From Hyphomicrobiales bacterium (lineage in GTDB: Bacteria; Pseudomonadota; Alphaproteobacteria; Rhizobiales; Rhizobiaceae): 64,000 nucleotides of DNA. Within the stretch, counting starts at the first letter, position 1; each line of letters begins with the position of its first letter. The DNA lies in contig PAPH01000012.1 of the NCBI GenBank assembly GCA_002709005.1, positions 1-64,000 on the forward strand. The letters run 5' to 3'. Under the pieces are notes generated by a model. That model had not been told where the DNA came from and did not search any database. It was given only the letters and a program-made list of their open reading frames with translations. This document shows positions 62,659-64,000 of this stretch, piece by piece. The translations under genes and the position numbers were made by a program.

Positions 62659-62723
62659 ATTATGCACAACTCATCGGTGAAAGTGCAAACTGCGCAAGAA
62701 AAATGCCTTGACCCTTGCATAAT
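62659..62723. promoter_or_regulatory. candidate Lrp-type sites before the TRAP operon
   Basis: ATTATGCA (62659-62666) and TGCATAAT (62716-62723) are perfect inverted arms with centres 57 bp apart, in the 265-bp divergent spacer. Lrp proteins wrap DNA between spaced sites, which this fits. A TGCGCAA-like element lies between. Confidence 0.5.
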
Positions 62724-62889
62724 ATCCTCTCAGGGAGGACTTCTGCGAATGACCAACGCGCATGCTTTCGGCTGCTTGCGGGAAACCGTGACTTTCGCTG
62801 CCGGCTTCAATGCGCCAAATCCGGTGCAGACCGCCTGTCCATGACATGCGGGTTCTCCTGCCCGACCAAACAAAATCATGGAGGAAACT

Positions 62890-63878
62890 ATGAAACTTGA
62901 CCGTCGTTCCGCAATTCTGCTGGCGGGCATCGCCGCTCTTGGCTTCACCGCGCCGGCATCCGCCGAGATCGAGGCAGTCAACCTGCGCCTCGCCCATGTG
63001 GTCAACGAGCAGGACGGCTTCCACGCCGCGGCCACCAAATTCAAGGAACTCGTTGCCGAGCGCTCCGACGGCAAGATCAATGTCGAGATATTCCCCAACG
63101 CCACTCTCGGCGATGAGCTGACGCTGCTCGAAGGCATGCAGATCGGCACCGTCGACATGGGCGTGATCACCAACGGACCGGTCTCGAACTTCGTCGAGGA
63201 AATGGCCGTGTTCGAACTGCCCTTCCTCTTCCCCTCGGGCGAGAAGGCCTACGAGGTGCTGGACGGACCGATCGGGCAGGAACTGCTCGACAAGCTCTCC
63301 GACGTCAATCTCAAGGGGCTGGCCTATGCCGAGCGCGGTTTCCGCAACCTGACCAACTCCGATCATCCGATCGAAAGCCCGGACGATCTCGACGGTCTGC
63401 GCATCCGCGTGATGGAAAACCCCGTCTATATCGACACCTTCCGCGAGCTCGGCGCAGATGCCATCCCGATGGCCTGGACCGAAGCTCTGACCGCAATGCA
63501 GCAGGGCACCATCGACGGCCAGGAAAACCCGGTCGGCGTGGTTTACTCCTTCAAGCTTAACGAGACCCAGAAATACATGACCATGACGCGCCACACCTAC
63601 GCCCCGGCGATCTTCGTCATGGGCATGCCGGTCTGGCAGAAGCTATCGGAAGAGGCTCAGGCATCGTGCTAGAAGCCGCCAAGGAAGCCGCCGCCTACGA
63701 GCGCGAGCTCAACGCCGAGCAGGAAAGCGAACAGCTTCAGGCGCTTCGCGATTCCGGCATGGAAGTCATCGATGACGCCGACCTGTCGGCCTTCTCGTCC
63801 GCCGCATCGTCCGTTTACGAGAAATACGGCTCGAAATTCGGCGACTACCTTCCGCGGATCCAGGAAGCGCTGAAATAA
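62890..63878 (+). pseudogene. TRAP transporter substrate-binding protein (DctP family) with a one-base frameshift
   Basis: Residues 1-28 are a signal peptide (ending ASA-E), followed by a DctP domain: LRLAHVVNEQDGFHAAATKFKELV (in parts), EIFPNATLGDE, GTVDMGVITNG, FELPFLF and the conserved RIRVMENPVYIDTFRELGADAIPM region with its carboxylate-binding Arg. In frame the protein stops at 63672 after EEAQASC. Shifting by one base near 63660 continues as IVLEAAKEAAAYEREL to a stop at 63878. Adding one base gives 329 residues, a normal DctP length. It is either a sequencing error or a recent inactivating deletion. GGAGG precedes the ATG. Confidence 0.82.
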
Positions 63879-63879
63879 G

Positions 63880-64000
63880 ATGCTGAAGGCGCTCGAGTGG
63901 TTCGACCGCGCGGTCGCAGTGATCCTGCGGCCCGTGGTTTTTGCCGGGATGATCGCGCTCACCGCGGTCATCACGCTGCAGATCGTGTCGCGGGTGTTCT
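63880..64000 (+). CDS. TRAP transporter small permease (DctQ family), truncated by window edge
   Basis: The ATG at 63880 is one base after the DctP stop. The 40 visible residues begin MLKALEWFDRAVAVI and contain a membrane helix with FAGMIALTAVITLQIVSRVF near residues 21-40, which matches the first DctQ transmembrane segment and its LQxVSR motif. It would form the membrane part with a large DctM permease, expected beyond the window. Confidence 0.82.
   Translation, partial: MLKALEWFDRAVAVILRPVVFAGMIALTAVITLQIVSRVF

Noticed and set aside
62671-63594. A 307-codon minus-strand frame opposite dctP
   Set aside because: Mirror of dctP codon bias; it also covers the divergent promoter region.

Overview
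The window reads as chromosomal DNA of a GC-rich alphaproteobacterium, most likely a member of the Hyphomicrobiales (Rhizobiales), perhaps of the Rhizobiaceae/Phyllobacteriaceae type. This rests on family content rather than on a marker gene: DUF992 and UPF0303 proteins, a short bacterial topoisomerase IB, an OpgC-like acyltransferase, two sugar or C4-acid type transport systems (a two-permease ABC importer and a TRAP transporter), and many GntR, Lrp and TetR regulators. No rRNA is present. One tRNA gene, tRNA-Lys(CTT), lies at 48890-48965. No CRISPR array, prophage or insertion sequence was seen.

Layout. 1-5732: the N-terminal part of a sarcosine/dimethylglycine dehydrogenase, a DUF523 protein, a small exported protein, a large MscS-type channel, a DUF924 protein and a HAD phosphatase. 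5729-13212: a leucine/isovalerate degradation (liu) region on the minus strand, with a TetR regulator, isovaleryl-CoA dehydrogenase and both subunits of methylcrotonyl-CoA carboxylase. A FitAB-type toxin-antitoxin pair sits between the two carboxylase subunits, and dgkA and a flavodoxin-fold gene are also embedded. 13470-18846: OmpW under a perfect FNR/FixK-type box, a DUF1611 (DgcN-like) protein, then an Lrp regulator divergent from an operon of a YqcI/YcgG (GntA-like) protein, a cupin and a YjeH-like amino acid exporter. 18890-20740: a DEAD-box RNA helicase.

20963-38222: a minus-strand catabolic block. Its downstream half is a sugar or polyol operon: SDR, class II aldolase, ABC binding protein, ATPase, two permeases, PfkB kinase, second SDR, flavin monooxygenase and aldehyde dehydrogenase. 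It is headed by a GntR regulator with an AT-hook-like tail and ends in a strong terminator. The upstream half encodes an acetoacetyl-CoA-synthetase-like ligase, a thiolase-like protein lacking catalytic residues, a DUF35 partner, a MaoC hydratase and an MFS carrier. A 12-bp palindrome (TGGTTATAACCA type) recurs before both halves, so one regulator may govern them. 38345-46506: a thiolase, a FadR-type GntR overlapping a BisC-like molybdoenzyme, a cupin, an enolase-superfamily enzyme and a GMC oxidoreductase.

46596-64000: housekeeping and mixed functions: GST, topoisomerase IB, tRNA-Lys, PhzF, Nudix, EEP phosphatase, aminotransferase, DUF992, OpgC-like acyltransferase, UPF0303, a TetR-ilvC pair with an 18-bp perfect palindrome, a lipoprotein, an HxlR/qorB divergent pair, a lytic-transglycosylase-like lipoprotein, pdxJ, and an Lrp regulator divergent from a TRAP transporter. 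The TRAP binding-protein gene carries a one-base frameshift, and its small permease runs off the window end.
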